This document shows, piece by piece, positions 1 to 8,989 of a DNA stretch of 64,000 bases. The stretch's first letter is position 1, and each line of letters starts with the position of its first letter. This stretch comes from Akanthomyces muscarius (Eukaryota > Ascomycota > Sordariomycetes > Hypocreales > Cordycipitaceae). The stretch covers positions 1,798,001 through 1,862,000 of the forward strand of contig NC_079246.1 in assembly GCF_028009165.1 (NCBI RefSeq), read 5' to 3'. A model generated the notes under the pieces. The model was given only the letters and a program-made list of their open reading frames with translations. It ran no database searches and had not been told where the DNA came from. The position numbers were made by a program, and so were the translations under genes.

Positions 1-406
1 GGCCGAGACTACCACTACTGCCGATGCTGCGACCCCTACTGCACCTGACGCCACCAAGACCGAGGCCGAAGCTCCTGCTGCGGCCACTACTGCCACCGCT
101 ACTGGTGCACCTGATGCAGCTCTTGGTAGGTTTTGCTTTAGCACTGCCATGCTAACGACGCCCGTTGACGATGGCTTGAGCTAATAATGTGGACGCTGCA
201 GCTACCGATGCCCCACAGGTCACTGAGGCTGCCAAGGAGCCGACCGTTGACACTCCTGCAGGTATGACATGATTTACTGGCGATGAAGCTGGCGGTGCAT
301 ACTAATGCGTGGAAATGCAGTCACTACCGAGCCTGCTGCCGTTACCGGTGCCGCCCCGATTGTCCAGACCGCCGCTACCCCGGCTCCCGCTACCGCTGCG
401 GCCTAA
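1..406 (+). CDS. 3' end of an Ala/Thr/Pro-rich protein gene (5' part outside the window)
   Basis: Three exons can be read: 2-125, 202-261 and 321-406, ending in TAA at 404-406. Intron 126-201 has a GTAGGT donor, a CTAAT branch site and a CAG acceptor; intron 262-320 has GTATGA, CTAAT and CAG. The frame stays open across both joins, with one leftover base at each. The roughly 90 visible residues are almost entirely Ala, Thr, Pro, Glu and Asp, with no recognisable domain. Such low-complexity tails occur on cell-surface, nuclear and intrinsically disordered proteins, so no function is assigned. The frame in all three exons and the matching intron phases argue that this is real coding sequence. 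Confidence 0.6.
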
Positions 407-819
407 GCCGGCATCGATTCCGGTATCGCGGTCCACGCCCCACGGCAGCGTCGGGACCCATGACGAGGTGTAGATGTCTACAGCGTCTTCTTACTTTCAC
501 AGCGCTTTTGATCTCGATATTATGATCTGTGCCTCACGGCAGCGTCTGGATTTACGGCGACCAGCTGTAGTTGTCTACAGCGTCTTTTTACTCTCACAGC
601 GCTCTTTGAATTGTCTCGTTGCGCTTTCTGTCTGTGTTTTTGTTTGCTAGCTACTGGATACCCGCCATGCCGCACTGCAATGATACCCTGTGCGCTGGTC
701 TGATGAGTTGCCTCGACTGCTATATTCCCACTAGTAATTTTTCTACTTCTTTATCGATCCTTAATCATCCTCTTTCGACAGCAAAATTTAAAACTTCTAT
801 TTTCTAATCGCTATCGTAT
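407..819. other. convergent 3' region between the Ala/Thr-rich gene and the PTPA gene
   Basis: This stretch lies tail-to-tail between two genes and should hold both 3' UTRs. No coding signal is visible. It contains the imperfect tandem duplication described separately at 437-611 and becomes AT-rich from about 720 to 810, as expected near polyadenylation sites. Confidence 0.6.
437..611. repeat. imperfect tandem direct repeat, two copies about 94-97 bp apart
   Basis: Copy one runs from about 437 to 511 and copy two from about 531 to 608. Both start with GCCYCACGGCAGCGTC and contain TGTCTACAGCGTCTT, then a TTACTYTCACAGCGC block. The spacing changes from 94 to 97 bp through a small internal indel. 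The repeat is non-coding and sits in the presumed 3' UTR of the upstream gene. Confidence 0.7.
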
Positions 820-2166
820 CTATTTGGCCCATGGGGCTTTTGTAGGAGGCATACCCGTGTGCCCATCACCTGGTGGCGGTCCAGGCCGTTGTGTGGGCGG
901 TGGCATGCGACTCGCTGGTACGGCAGTCGTTCCAGTAGGCGGCGGCATTCTCGATGTTTGAGCCCATGGCGCTGCCGTACCTCCGACTGGCGCGGCTGTG
1001 GTTGCCGGGGCAGACGGAGCAGACTGCGCTGCTGGGTTTTGCGCATTGGGGTCATTTTTCCAGGAGAAAAGCGAGGCAAAAGGAAAATGTTGCACGACAG
1101 GAAACTTGGACAGCACCTCGGCATTGTACATTTTAATCATTCCCTTGTTAATCTTGCCCCAGCCATCTTTGACGCCAGATATGTCAAACAGCATCGGGCT
1201 GTGCTCCCAGAACGGACCTTTTTTAATATCGTTGATGAAACCAATGGCGGAAAAGTACATGTTTGTTTGGCGGTTGTCCTCGACAACCAATGATTTGGTA
1301 ATGTCACCGGTCTTGGGTGCGCCTCTCACAGAACCCTCGAGCGGCATGGGGTCATTCTCGTCAATAGGCCTCGTCAGCTGCGCAGAACCAAATATGTATG
1401 GTACAAAGGAGTGGTCATCTAGACCCCAAACGCCGTGGGAGCCCGCAGGCTCGAGCGTATATGTCGTGATGAGCTTTCGGACAAGCGCCAGATATCTGCC
1501 TCGGTCAGTACAGCGCTGGCGCCGTTGAACTCGGTAGGTTACTCACGGTTCAATGACGGAAAAGACAATCTCTCTCTCAACCTCCACCTCTGGATTGTCC
1601 GTTTTGAAATGGCCAAGCTTCCACAGACAACCGAGAAAGGCCACAAAGCTGAGCTCATGGCCGGTGCCGTAGTCGAGGCGCTGCGCGCTGCCGAAGCCGC
1701 CCAGCAGATAGCTCTTGATCTCCTGGCGCGCCGCTCCGGAGCCCGCCATCGTCGTCTCGCCCAAAGTCGTGGCCCTCTCCAGCAGGCCATCCGCCTTGCC
1801 CTCCAGCAGCGCGTGCCATGCGCGGAAGCTCAGGTTGCCGAAGCGGCGCGGGCCCGGCGCGGGCGGCGCCTCGTCGATGAGGCGCTCCATCTCGGCGAGC
1901 AGGTCCCGCAGCGCCTGGACAGGGGGTAGAAGCGGCGCGTGTTGCTGGGAAGGGATGACAAAGATCTGCGGGACGGGCGTGTCTTTGCGGTGGCGCGGAC
2001 ACACGGCGTGGTTGAGTTGCATGATGAAGATGCCAATGTCGCGGTAGGCTAGGCTGGTGAGGAACGCGGGCACGTCGCTGCTCTCGTGGATGCACTTGAC
2101 CGGCGTGGTGAATTCCGGCAGCGCGGTGCGGTCCAGGACCTCTAGCCGGTGGAGTTGAGTAGCCAT
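820..2166 (-). CDS. PTPA: serine/threonine protein phosphatase 2A activator (PTPA/Rrd peptidyl-prolyl isomerase)
   Basis: PTPA proteins are peptidyl-prolyl isomerases that activate PP2A catalytic subunits in cytoplasm and nucleus. Two exons, 2166-1547 and 1495-820, encode 431 residues; intron 1546-1496 (51 nt) has GTGAGT, a CTGAC branch site and GCAG. The join restores the family blocks [20 protein letters not shown] and [20 protein letters not shown]. Exon 2 also carries the family signatures [18 protein letters not shown] and [16 protein letters not shown]. Starts in the N-terminal region keep [19 protein letters not shown]. The last 75 or so residues are a Pro/Ala-rich tail with repeated RMPPPT, more like the Rrd1 branch than Rrd2, but I cannot place it firmly among the two fungal paralogues. 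The ATG at 2166 is in good context and is the first in frame. Confidence 0.93.
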
Positions 2167-2610
2167 GGTTGCCTGAAAGAATTTCGGCGGTGATGGTGGT
2201 TGATGCGAGGATGAATGAGTAGGTTCATGGCTCTTGGCAGGTGGTTGCGGCAGTGGGTGGCACCCTGTGGGTTCGTTTGGTCGTGGTAGTTAGTCATCTT
2301 AGCGATGAAGCACGCGACATGGTGTATAAACGCATCGACGGGTTTTTCTTTTTGGAAGAGTATTCAGTTTTGAAAAGAATAAAGAGTCCTTGTGAATGGG
2401 CTTCACTGCGTGTCTCCGAATGCATGGGGGCGCGCGCACAAACCCGCGCAGGGTGCCCGTTTGCTCACTTGTGGGTAGCTAATTATACTGCAGCACTTTG
2501 TTGACCTTTACTTCTCGCATACAATTTTCTACGTGGAATTTTACAGACATTACGGGGAAAGGTCAAGAAAATGATGTAGAAAGCTGACCGAAATCTCTGG
2601 CTATTTCAAC
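2167..2610. promoter_or_regulatory. shared promoter region between two divergent genes
   Basis: These 444 bp separate the ATGs of the PTPA gene (minus) and the unknown gene at 2611 (plus), so both promoters and 5' UTRs must lie here. No convincing TATA box or named operator can be defined by eye. Confidence 0.55.
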
Positions 2611-4272
2611 ATGTCTGATCAAGAACCGTTCCCCAACTGTTCGGCCCAGTTTCCTGGAACGCCATCAAGCAGCCACTCTCAACAGCGACTCTTGTCCCCC
2701 GTCTCGTACTATCGGGAACTTTTTGCCACAGGCCGAAAACGAAGAAGAGTTAGCCATGGGCCGCTGATTTCAGCACAGCAGTATCCTGTGCAACCTGGGC
2801 CTATCGAACTAGCACAGGTGCCTCCAGCGACAAACAAAAGTTGGCCAGCCTGCAGAGCCGATGCTGCGACATACATGTATAACTTTGCGCAAGATTTTGC
2901 GATAAGCGAAGATATCATTGAAAGTGATGCCACGGATGACTGCTCAGACTGTGAGCCTCCTGCACTGGGCGAGGATGCCGAACATTGCCCAAGCCCACAG
3001 CGACAGGCGTCACGTATAGCAAAGAGGCAACTAGGCGATTTGAAGGGAGATGGCCCGCCACAAGAAGCAACACAAGACTCGAAATCGGATCATGAGAATG
3101 ATAAGAAAGGAATCCCCCATCGCAATATCAATCGTATCCACGTTTCACCTTTGCCAGCTCTGACTAGCGACAGTTCAAAGGGAATCCTCAGTGCCAGTGG
3201 CTGGGAGAGCAACGTGACCCCGGAATCGAGCCCGCCACTCCTGGAGTCTGAAAATAAGAGCTCGGAGAGAGGGCTGGTGGAAGATGAAGGCAGCAGAGGA
3301 CGACAACCATCACCTCAACTAGGCAACAATCCTAGATCTATTCGGGAAGAGCATCGCGGATCATCGCCCACAGGTTTCCAACACAAGGAACAAGGCTTTG
3401 AAGAGCCAGACTTAAAAGATACCCGCCAGCCTCTGTTAGCACTTGCAACAAGAGTCCAAAGTTCTCAGAGAATCGAAAGTTCGCAATCTGCGATCGAAGA
3501 AGTCTTGGTCGAGAGCCGTCAAATACCTCCGCCAGAGCCACCAGCCTCGGACGAGTCAACGCAATCCATTGTACGTATAGACTGCGGCAGTCTATCTGCC
3601 AGTAAAGAAGAAGACGACGACTCGATCCTTAAATACACAATATCTGATGCGCTTCTGGCGATGCATAAACTCATGAGCAAGTCATTCTGGGCAAACGATC
3701 ACCAGTGGCTTGCCCAGATGGCGTTGCCGGTACCACGCAGCCAACCTTGCACCCCCTACTCTGACGAGATTATCAAGACATCAGCAAAGTTGATTGAAAC
3801 CATTGATTCGATAAAGACAAAGGAGGGAAACTCCAAGCAGGCACGGTTCGCTGACGTCTTGAGTTATCGCATTAGTAGCTTCATCGGAAGAATACGAGAG
3901 GCCTGCTCGACCATGTGCCATCATCTTTTCGGGACCCAACCGCAGAATCCTCACCAAAGACCTCATATACACGAAGAAACAGTGCACAGAATGCGGAAAT
4001 ATGCAATTCCGAGGCTGGTCGCCGTTCTAGGCAAGGCGTTTACGCTACTGTGCAACCCAAAGCCTGAAATGAGATCCCTAGCCATCTTCGTCACGGAGCA
4101 GATTTGTTTTGACACGGAGCGTATTCTCAAGATTATCGAATTTGGAACAGAATTAAGCGAGGATGGTGTGGTCGTTGAAGTTGAGGAGTTTGTGCGTTGC
4201 TTGGCTGTCGTGCGAGAGTGGGCCAAGGTCGAAAGAGACATGAAGAGGGCCTCGAGATCTATCGCTCTGTAG
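2611..4272 (+). CDS. uncharacterised 553-residue protein with putative nuclear localisation signal
   Basis: A single open frame with no introns. Residues 1 to about 340 are polar, Ser/Pro/Glu-rich and probably disordered, with a basic cluster GRKRRRV at residues 41-47 that resembles a monopartite nuclear localisation signal. From about residue 345 the composition changes to that of a folded, mostly helical domain, with hydrophobic residues spaced as in amphipathic helices, for example around ISSFIGRIREACSTMCHHLF and SLAIFVTEQICFDTERILKI. I recognise no catalytic motif and no named family. The stop is only 3 bp from the stop of the convergent amidase gene. Length, codon use and the folded C-terminal part support a real gene; a nuclear role is inference from the basic cluster alone. 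Confidence 0.75.
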   Translation: MSDQEPFPNCSAQFPGTPSSSHSQQRLLSPVSYYRELFATGRKRRRVSHGPLISAQQYPVQPGPIELAQVPPATNKSWPACRADAATYMYNFAQDFAISEDIIESDATDDCSDCEPPALGEDAEHCPSPQRQASRIAKRQLGDLKGDGPPQEATQDSKSDHENDKKGIPHRNINRIHVSPLPALTSDSSKGILSASGWESNVTPESSPPLLESENKSSERGLVEDEGSRGRQPSPQLGNNPRSIREEHRGSSPTGFQHKEQGFEEPDLKDTRQPLLALATRVQSSQRIESSQSAIEEVLVESRQIPPPEPPASDESTQSIVRIDCGSLSASKEEDDDSILKYTISDALLAMHKLMSKSFWANDHQWLAQMALPVPRSQPCTPYSDEIIKTSAKLIETIDSIKTKEGNSKQARFADVLSYRISSFIGRIREACSTMCHHLFGTQPQNPHQRPHIHEETVHRMRKYAIPRLVAVLGKAFTLLCNPKPEMRSLAIFVTEQICFDTERILKIIEFGTELSEDGVVVEVEEFVRCLAVVREWAKVERDMKRASRSIAL

Positions 4273-4275
4273 ACT

Positions 4276-6277
4276 TTAATACAAGATGTCACCGCCAGTG
4301 ACCGAGCTTCGCCCAGTCTTGACCTCTGATATCAATCCAGTCTCATGCATTTTCCTTACCAGCGAGAACAGCATCCCATCGCATCCTTTAGCCGCCATCA
4401 AGTCCACCGTAACGGGCAAATACTCCGTGTGATGCGTCACCTGGGACTCGTACTCAATCTCGCCAATCGGAATCACAATATCCGGAACCTCTGCCATGAC
4501 CGAGATTCGGCTCGTGGAAAACGCACCCGGTGCCTGCGGGCCCATCCAGTAGGTATCCCTGTACTTTGGCGCGGGCGTCCGCGGGACGTACACGAACAAG
4601 TCGCTCGAGCAGCTCGCATTGCCCGGCTTCAAGACATTTCCGTTGAACCAGTTCATGAACCGCGTCTTGTTGGCCATGGCCTCGTCAATGGTCGCGTTGG
4701 CATTGTCGCCCAGCGCCCAGCGGCGCAGCGGCGCGGGATTCACGTGCGGACGGCGTCCGTCGTGCTGGGCCGCGTAGTCGGCGTAGAACGGATCGCGCAC
4801 CAGCCGGCCCTGCTCCTTGGCGGAGAGCACCTCGTACGTGCTGTTGATGAAGGCCAGCAGCGGTTCAGCGGTGGGATTGGTGGCCGCCCAGCGCTCCGTC
4901 AGGTTAAAGTCGGAGACGCTGGCCGACAAGAGGTCCGTCATATTATGCAGAAAAGCCTGTAGCATCTGGTCAAACTTCTTGTTGGTGCCGGCGGGAAAGC
5001 CGACGGCGAGGATGTGCTTGGGGTAAATGTCGGAGTTGCTAATGTTGAGCTGGTAAAGTACCGTCGCGGTGTCGGCCCAGAGAATGGGATCACGAGCCAA
5101 GAGTCCAGCGGTGTCGTATTCGGGGGAAAGTGGCATCGTATAATCCAGTGCGATTAATCCATGGCCTTTGCTCTGTTAGCATGCTATCCAGAAACATAAA
5201 CAGTGCTGCTCACTTGGTCGATTCCCGTAGATGCCTTGAAGCTGACTGGGGCTGCGAATGCTGCCTCCCGTGTCTGAACCGATGGCCATGTCAAGCCATG
5301 GATACGAAGCTGTTCAAATCGTCAGAAATTGCGCCGCTAGTTTCGGATGCTTCACATGCCTTCTCCCGCCGCTGGTCCGGCAGAAGACGAGGACGGATCG
5401 AGGTACCCGTCACCGCGCGGGTTAAACGGGGCGTGATAGTCTACCCAGTCGGCCGTGGCCGTCTCCCCATTTGCAAACTGGCTCGTTTTCATCTTGCCAA
5501 CAATCACAGCGCCAGCGTCGACAAGCTTCTGCACGGCGCTGGCCGTCTGGTTAGCCTCGGGGTACAGCTGGTACCAGGCCCGGTTGCCGTTGGACGTCTT
5601 GAGGCCGTCAATGTCGTAAATATCCTTGACCCCGAGGCGGAGCCCGGCAAGCGGCCTGTCTGGCGTCTTAGTAGAGGATAGGCGCGACGGTACGGCAATA
5701 GCCAGTGACTGTCCAGGCACATTGGCGGGCAAGACGGCGTGCGACCCGTCTGGCGCCGTGATGCTCGTCTCGCTAAAGGCGCCGGCGAAATCTGTGTACA
5801 GCCGGTACGCGCTGTATAGCCTTCCAGATGAAGATAAAAAGTGCGGTCCATCGGTTACGGTGGCGTTTTTTAAATCTGCCCATGCAATTGTCGCGTTGCT
5901 CAACGAAGGCGGCTCTGCAGAGTTGGCCGGCCCCCCAATCAGGTATACCACTTACGATAGTCAGCATAGTTCATAATACAGTAGACATGTAACACACCCT
6001 TCAGAAACTCATCTTGTATGACATCGTCATTCGCCAAAAAGTCTTTTGTGATTTGCGACAGAGCTGATCCGTTGAGAGAAGCTGACTTTGTGTTGACGAT
6101 CGTGACGGGAAGCAGAGCATCGCCTTCTGCAACGGGTGCATCACTGATTGTGCCCACACACCACGCTGGAACAAAATAATGAATGCCGCCCACGTTGATA
6201 GTGCGTCCAGTCGACACTACTTGCGCAGTAGTGGCGGTCGCAATATGCAGCAGTGCTGTGACTAGCGATGGCTTCAT
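4276..6277 (-). CDS. exported amidase (amidase-signature family, Arp1-like N-terminal region)
   Basis: Amidase-signature enzymes hydrolyse carboxamides with a Lys-cisSer-Ser triad. Exons 6277-5956, 5914-5360, 5309-5214 and 5165-4276 give 620 residues. The ATG at 6277 is chosen over one 12 codons upstream because it starts directly with a signal-peptide-like stretch ([20 protein letters not shown]). Visible catalytic parts are Lys in GVKDIYD (about 204), the cis-Ser in SSSSAGPA (about 285) and the nucleophile in GSDTGGSIR (about 309). The intron 5359-5310 is GC-AG and is the only join that yields [19 protein letters not shown]. The first acceptor is uncertain: 5915 (41-nt intron) or 5876 (80-nt intron, 607 residues) both keep frame. 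The N-terminal 110-150 residues resemble the region found before amidase domains in Arp1/scytalone-dehydratase-like proteins, a moderate match from memory. The substrate is unknown. Confidence 0.87.
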
Positions 6278-6514
6278 GTCGCCTTCGTCGCAGTTCGTGT
6301 GGTTGTGTAACAAGCTTCCTTCTGGACCAACACCTTTACAGGTGATGTGCTTGTTCTGACATTATAAAACCCACCAGATGTTTCCCATGTGGATTCTGTT
6401 AGAGCAGCATTGCCATCGCGTACTTGGTGGATACGCGAACATGGTTACATCAACCGGGATCACAGAGCTGAGCGATGATCCTACCCTGAGGGCTACATTG
6501 TGTAAATGAGCAAA

Positions 6515-6546
6515 CAACGCGTGGGGGGAAACAACCCTGAGAGCAG
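6515..6546 (+). repeat. G-run direct repeat element, copy 1
   Basis: CAACGCGTGGGGGGAAACAA followed by CCCTGAGAGC. A related copy lies 375 bp away at 6889-6920 (CAACAGACGTCGGGGGAAAC then AATCCGAGGGC). The shared core is GGGGGAAACAAYCC followed by GAG. It could be a regulator-binding site or the remains of a duplicated segment. Confidence 0.45.
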
Positions 6547-6569
6547 GCTAAAACTATCCACAAAGAGGA

Positions 6570-6600
6570 TTGGCCCATGAATCCCTGATTCATGGGCCAA
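6570..6600. repeat. perfect 14-bp inverted repeat with 3-nt loop
   Basis: TTGGCCCATGAATC at 6570-6583, loop CCT, and the exact reverse complement GATTCATGGGCCAA at 6587-6600. It lies in the divergent promoter, 293 bp from the amidase ATG and 428 bp from the oxidase ATG. It could be the operator of a dimeric regulator, a hairpin in a 5' UTR, or the footprint of a small inverted-repeat element. Confidence 0.8.
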
Positions 6601-6888
6601 GACGGAAGATCGCGGGTCCCTGCTTGGCGAGCCCTGTGGCACCGCTTCAAGTTCCCGTTCCAGGATAGGCAACTGCACAGATTAGATAAGATGGCTAGAA
6701 ACAAGGTTAAAAATCTTACCCAGCCAATTTTTTCCCTTAACGTTGTCCGCGTTCTGGGCTATCTGGTGTGGATCTCTGCAAGCCTCAAGTATCCATTGCC
6801 CATCAAGGTGAACAGAACAACTGCCGGCACTAACACGAACGAAGCATCAGCTTGCTGGGATTGACGCACATCAGCGGCTGCGAAATGG

Positions 6889-6920
6889 TGCAACAGACGT
6901 CGGGGGAAACAATCCGAGGG
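6889..6920 (+). repeat. G-run direct repeat element, copy 2
   Basis: Second copy of the element at 6515-6546, sharing the core GGGGGAAACAAYCC and the following GAG, in the same orientation, about 110 bp upstream of the oxidase ATG. Confidence 0.45.
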
Positions 6921-7028
6921 CAAACTGGTTCAGTGAGGGTTTTGTTGTAGGTCAATATTAGCCTTATATTTAGAGTAGCTCCCGGCCATGGCGTGTCTAA
7001 AACCAAGCGTACGGATTCACTCAGCGCA

Positions 7029-8804
7029 ATGGGCAACTTTCACACTGCCAGCAAGCTCCTCGTAGCTGCTCTCGCCAGCATTGGCACCGCAACGCCGGTT
7101 TTCAACAACACCACCAAGCCCACCTGTGGGAGTCCTCTCCTCGAAGACTTTGACTCTCTGGGCGCGTGGTTCGAGGGCGTCAACGCCATCAACTGCACAT
7201 CCATCCCGCGTCGCGAAAATGCCACAATTGCCATCATCGGCGGCGGCGTCTCAGGCCTCGCCACGGCGCTCATGCTCGACAGCGTCGGCATGCACAACTG
7301 GGAGATAGTCGAGGCCAGCGAGCGCGTCGGCGGGCGCTTCCGCACCAAGTTTGTCGGCGGCACCGACGAGTTTGCCGAGATGGGCCCCATGCGGCTGCCC
7401 TGGAGCATCACGTACAAGAGCGACAACAGCACGCACGCCTACACGGACCACCGCATGACGTTTCAGCTCGCCGACACGCTCAACCGCCTCAACGGCGACG
7501 ACCCCCGGTACAAAATCGGCTTCATCCCCTGGATACAGCACCACCCCAACGAGCTGCTCGCCCGCGGCACCGGCCGTCATCCGGACGGCCGCGTCCCGAC
7601 CCGCGCTGAGATTGCGGCCGACCCGAGCCTGGGGAAGAAGGCGCCCATGGACACGGCCGAGTACAAGGACACCAAGGCCAAGATGAACGCCATTCTCAAA
7701 AAGGAGGAGACGCTCCGCTTCATACAGCGCGACGTCTGGCGTGCGCACGCCTGGGCCATGAACCAGGGGCTCGACGACCTCAGCGAGCAGGCGTTTATGC
7801 GTGCCACGTTGCACGCAGGTGAGAATGTCACCGACGCCATCTGGACCGACACCGACTACGACATCTTCTGGGACGAGCTGCACCACAACTCCAACCTCGC
7901 GCAGGACGGCTCCGCAGGCACCCTCGGCGAGACGGAGTGGAAGTGCGTCGACGGTGGTTTCGACCGCATCACCGACGCCTTTGTCCCACACGTCCGCGAC
8001 CGCCTGACGCTCAACCGCAAGATCCGCAAGATTGAGCCAATTTACAACTCTCAAAACAACCAGACGACGACGGGCACCCGCCTCTCCTGGTACCCGAGCG
8101 TGGCCAACCGCACGCTGCTGCACAAGGACTACGACTACGCCATCGTGGCGGTGCCCTTTACCATGACGCGCTTCATGGACCTCCCGCCGTTCTCCTCCGT
8201 CCTCGGCCGCGCCATCAGCGAGGCCGGACTGCGCTTCAAGTCGGCGTGCAAGCTCGCGCTGCTCTTCTCCGAGCGCTTCTGGGAAAACGGCGAGCGGCCC
8301 ATCTTTGGCGGCTACTCGCAGCCCGCGTCCAACGCCGTCGGCGCGCTGTACTACCCCGTCTACGGGCTCAACGAGTCCTCCCCCCGGCCGGGCCTCATCA
8401 CGCAGTACCGCGGCGGCGACTGGAGCGACCGCTACGTCAGCTTCACCGACGACGAGTACGCGCAGACGGTGCTCGACGCCGTCGTCAGCCTGCACGGCGA
8501 GCAGGCCCGCCGGCACTACACGGGCCAGTACGAGAAGCTCTGCTGGCTCGAGGACGAGCACACGGCCACGTCGTGGTGCCGGCCGGACATTGAGCAGCAC
8601 CGGCTGTACATTCCCGCGTACCACCGCACCGAGTTCAACACAATCTTCATTGGCGAGCACACGGCGCCGACGCACGCTTGGATCAGCTCGTCGCTGCACT
8701 CGTCGGTGCGCGGCACGGTGCAGCTGCTGCTGGAGCTGGGCATGGTGGACGAGGCGAAAAAAGTCAACAGGGAGTGGATGGGCCAATGGATTCACGGCGC
8801 ATAG
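7029..8804 (+). CDS. exported flavin amine oxidase (L-amino-acid-oxidase-like)
   Basis: Enzymes of this class oxidatively deaminate amino acids or amines to oxo-acid, ammonia and peroxide using FAD. One intronless frame gives 591 residues. The ATG at 7029 is chosen because no ATG lies upstream in frame and it begins a typical signal peptide (MGNFHTASKLLVAALASIGT). The dinucleotide-binding motif IIGGGVSGLATAL is at about residues 69-81, followed by the GG motif SERVGGRFRTK and the arginine-containing segment GPMRLPW of the L-amino-acid-oxidase branch. The C-terminal FAD-contact segment is GEHTAPTHAWISSSLHSSVRG. Many NxS/T sites support secretion. Coding GC is very high compared with its flanks. 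It is head-to-head with an exported amidase, which suggests successive release and oxidation of amino compounds; the substrate is not readable from sequence. Confidence 0.9.
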   Translation: MGNFHTASKLLVAALASIGTATPVFNNTTKPTCGSPLLEDFDSLGAWFEGVNAINCTSIPRRENATIAIIGGGVSGLATALMLDSVGMHNWEIVEASERVGGRFRTKFVGGTDEFAEMGPMRLPWSITYKSDNSTHAYTDHRMTFQLADTLNRLNGDDPRYKIGFIPWIQHHPNELLARGTGRHPDGRVPTRAEIAADPSLGKKAPMDTAEYKDTKAKMNAILKKEETLRFIQRDVWRAHAWAMNQGLDDLSEQAFMRATLHAGENVTDAIWTDTDYDIFWDELHHNSNLAQDGSAGTLGETEWKCVDGGFDRITDAFVPHVRDRLTLNRKIRKIEPIYNSQNNQTTTGTRLSWYPSVANRTLLHKDYDYAIVAVPFTMTRFMDLPPFSSVLGRAISEAGLRFKSACKLALLFSERFWENGERPIFGGYSQPASNAVGALYYPVYGLNESSPRPGLITQYRGGDWSDRYVSFTDDEYAQTVLDAVVSLHGEQARRHYTGQYEKLCWLEDEHTATSWCRPDIEQHRLYIPAYHRTEFNTIFIGEHTAPTHAWISSSLHSSVRGTVQLLLELGMVDEAKKVNREWMGQWIHGA

Positions 8805-8989
8805 AGTAATGGTTGCATGCATTTTCAGAGCAGAAGAGTGGAAAAGTTTATTGACTGCGGTAGGCTAGATGTACGTGCAGCCGAGAATCTGGAACTCGTT
8901 TCTTCATTGTTCATCAGCGTCAATTTTCAGAGCTTGTGATTCGTCTCCTAAAGATACACCAGCTTATGGAAGACTAGTAACGAAATTGC

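Larger units (their letters stand above)
6278..7028. promoter_or_regulatory. shared divergent promoter of the amidase and amino-acid-oxidase-like genes
   Basis: These 751 bp separate two head-to-head genes for exported enzymes with related substrates, so common regulation is plausible. The region holds a perfect 14-bp inverted repeat (6570-6600) and two copies of a G-run element (about 6515-6546 and 6889-6920). No gene of its own is supported. Confidence 0.6.

Noticed and set aside
7251..8822. Minus-strand frame of 523 codons opposite the amino-acid-oxidase-like gene
   Set aside because: It is the antisense shadow of a GC-rich coding region: low complexity rich in Val, Ala, Arg and Glu, with no motif, while the plus strand encodes a clear flavoenzyme.
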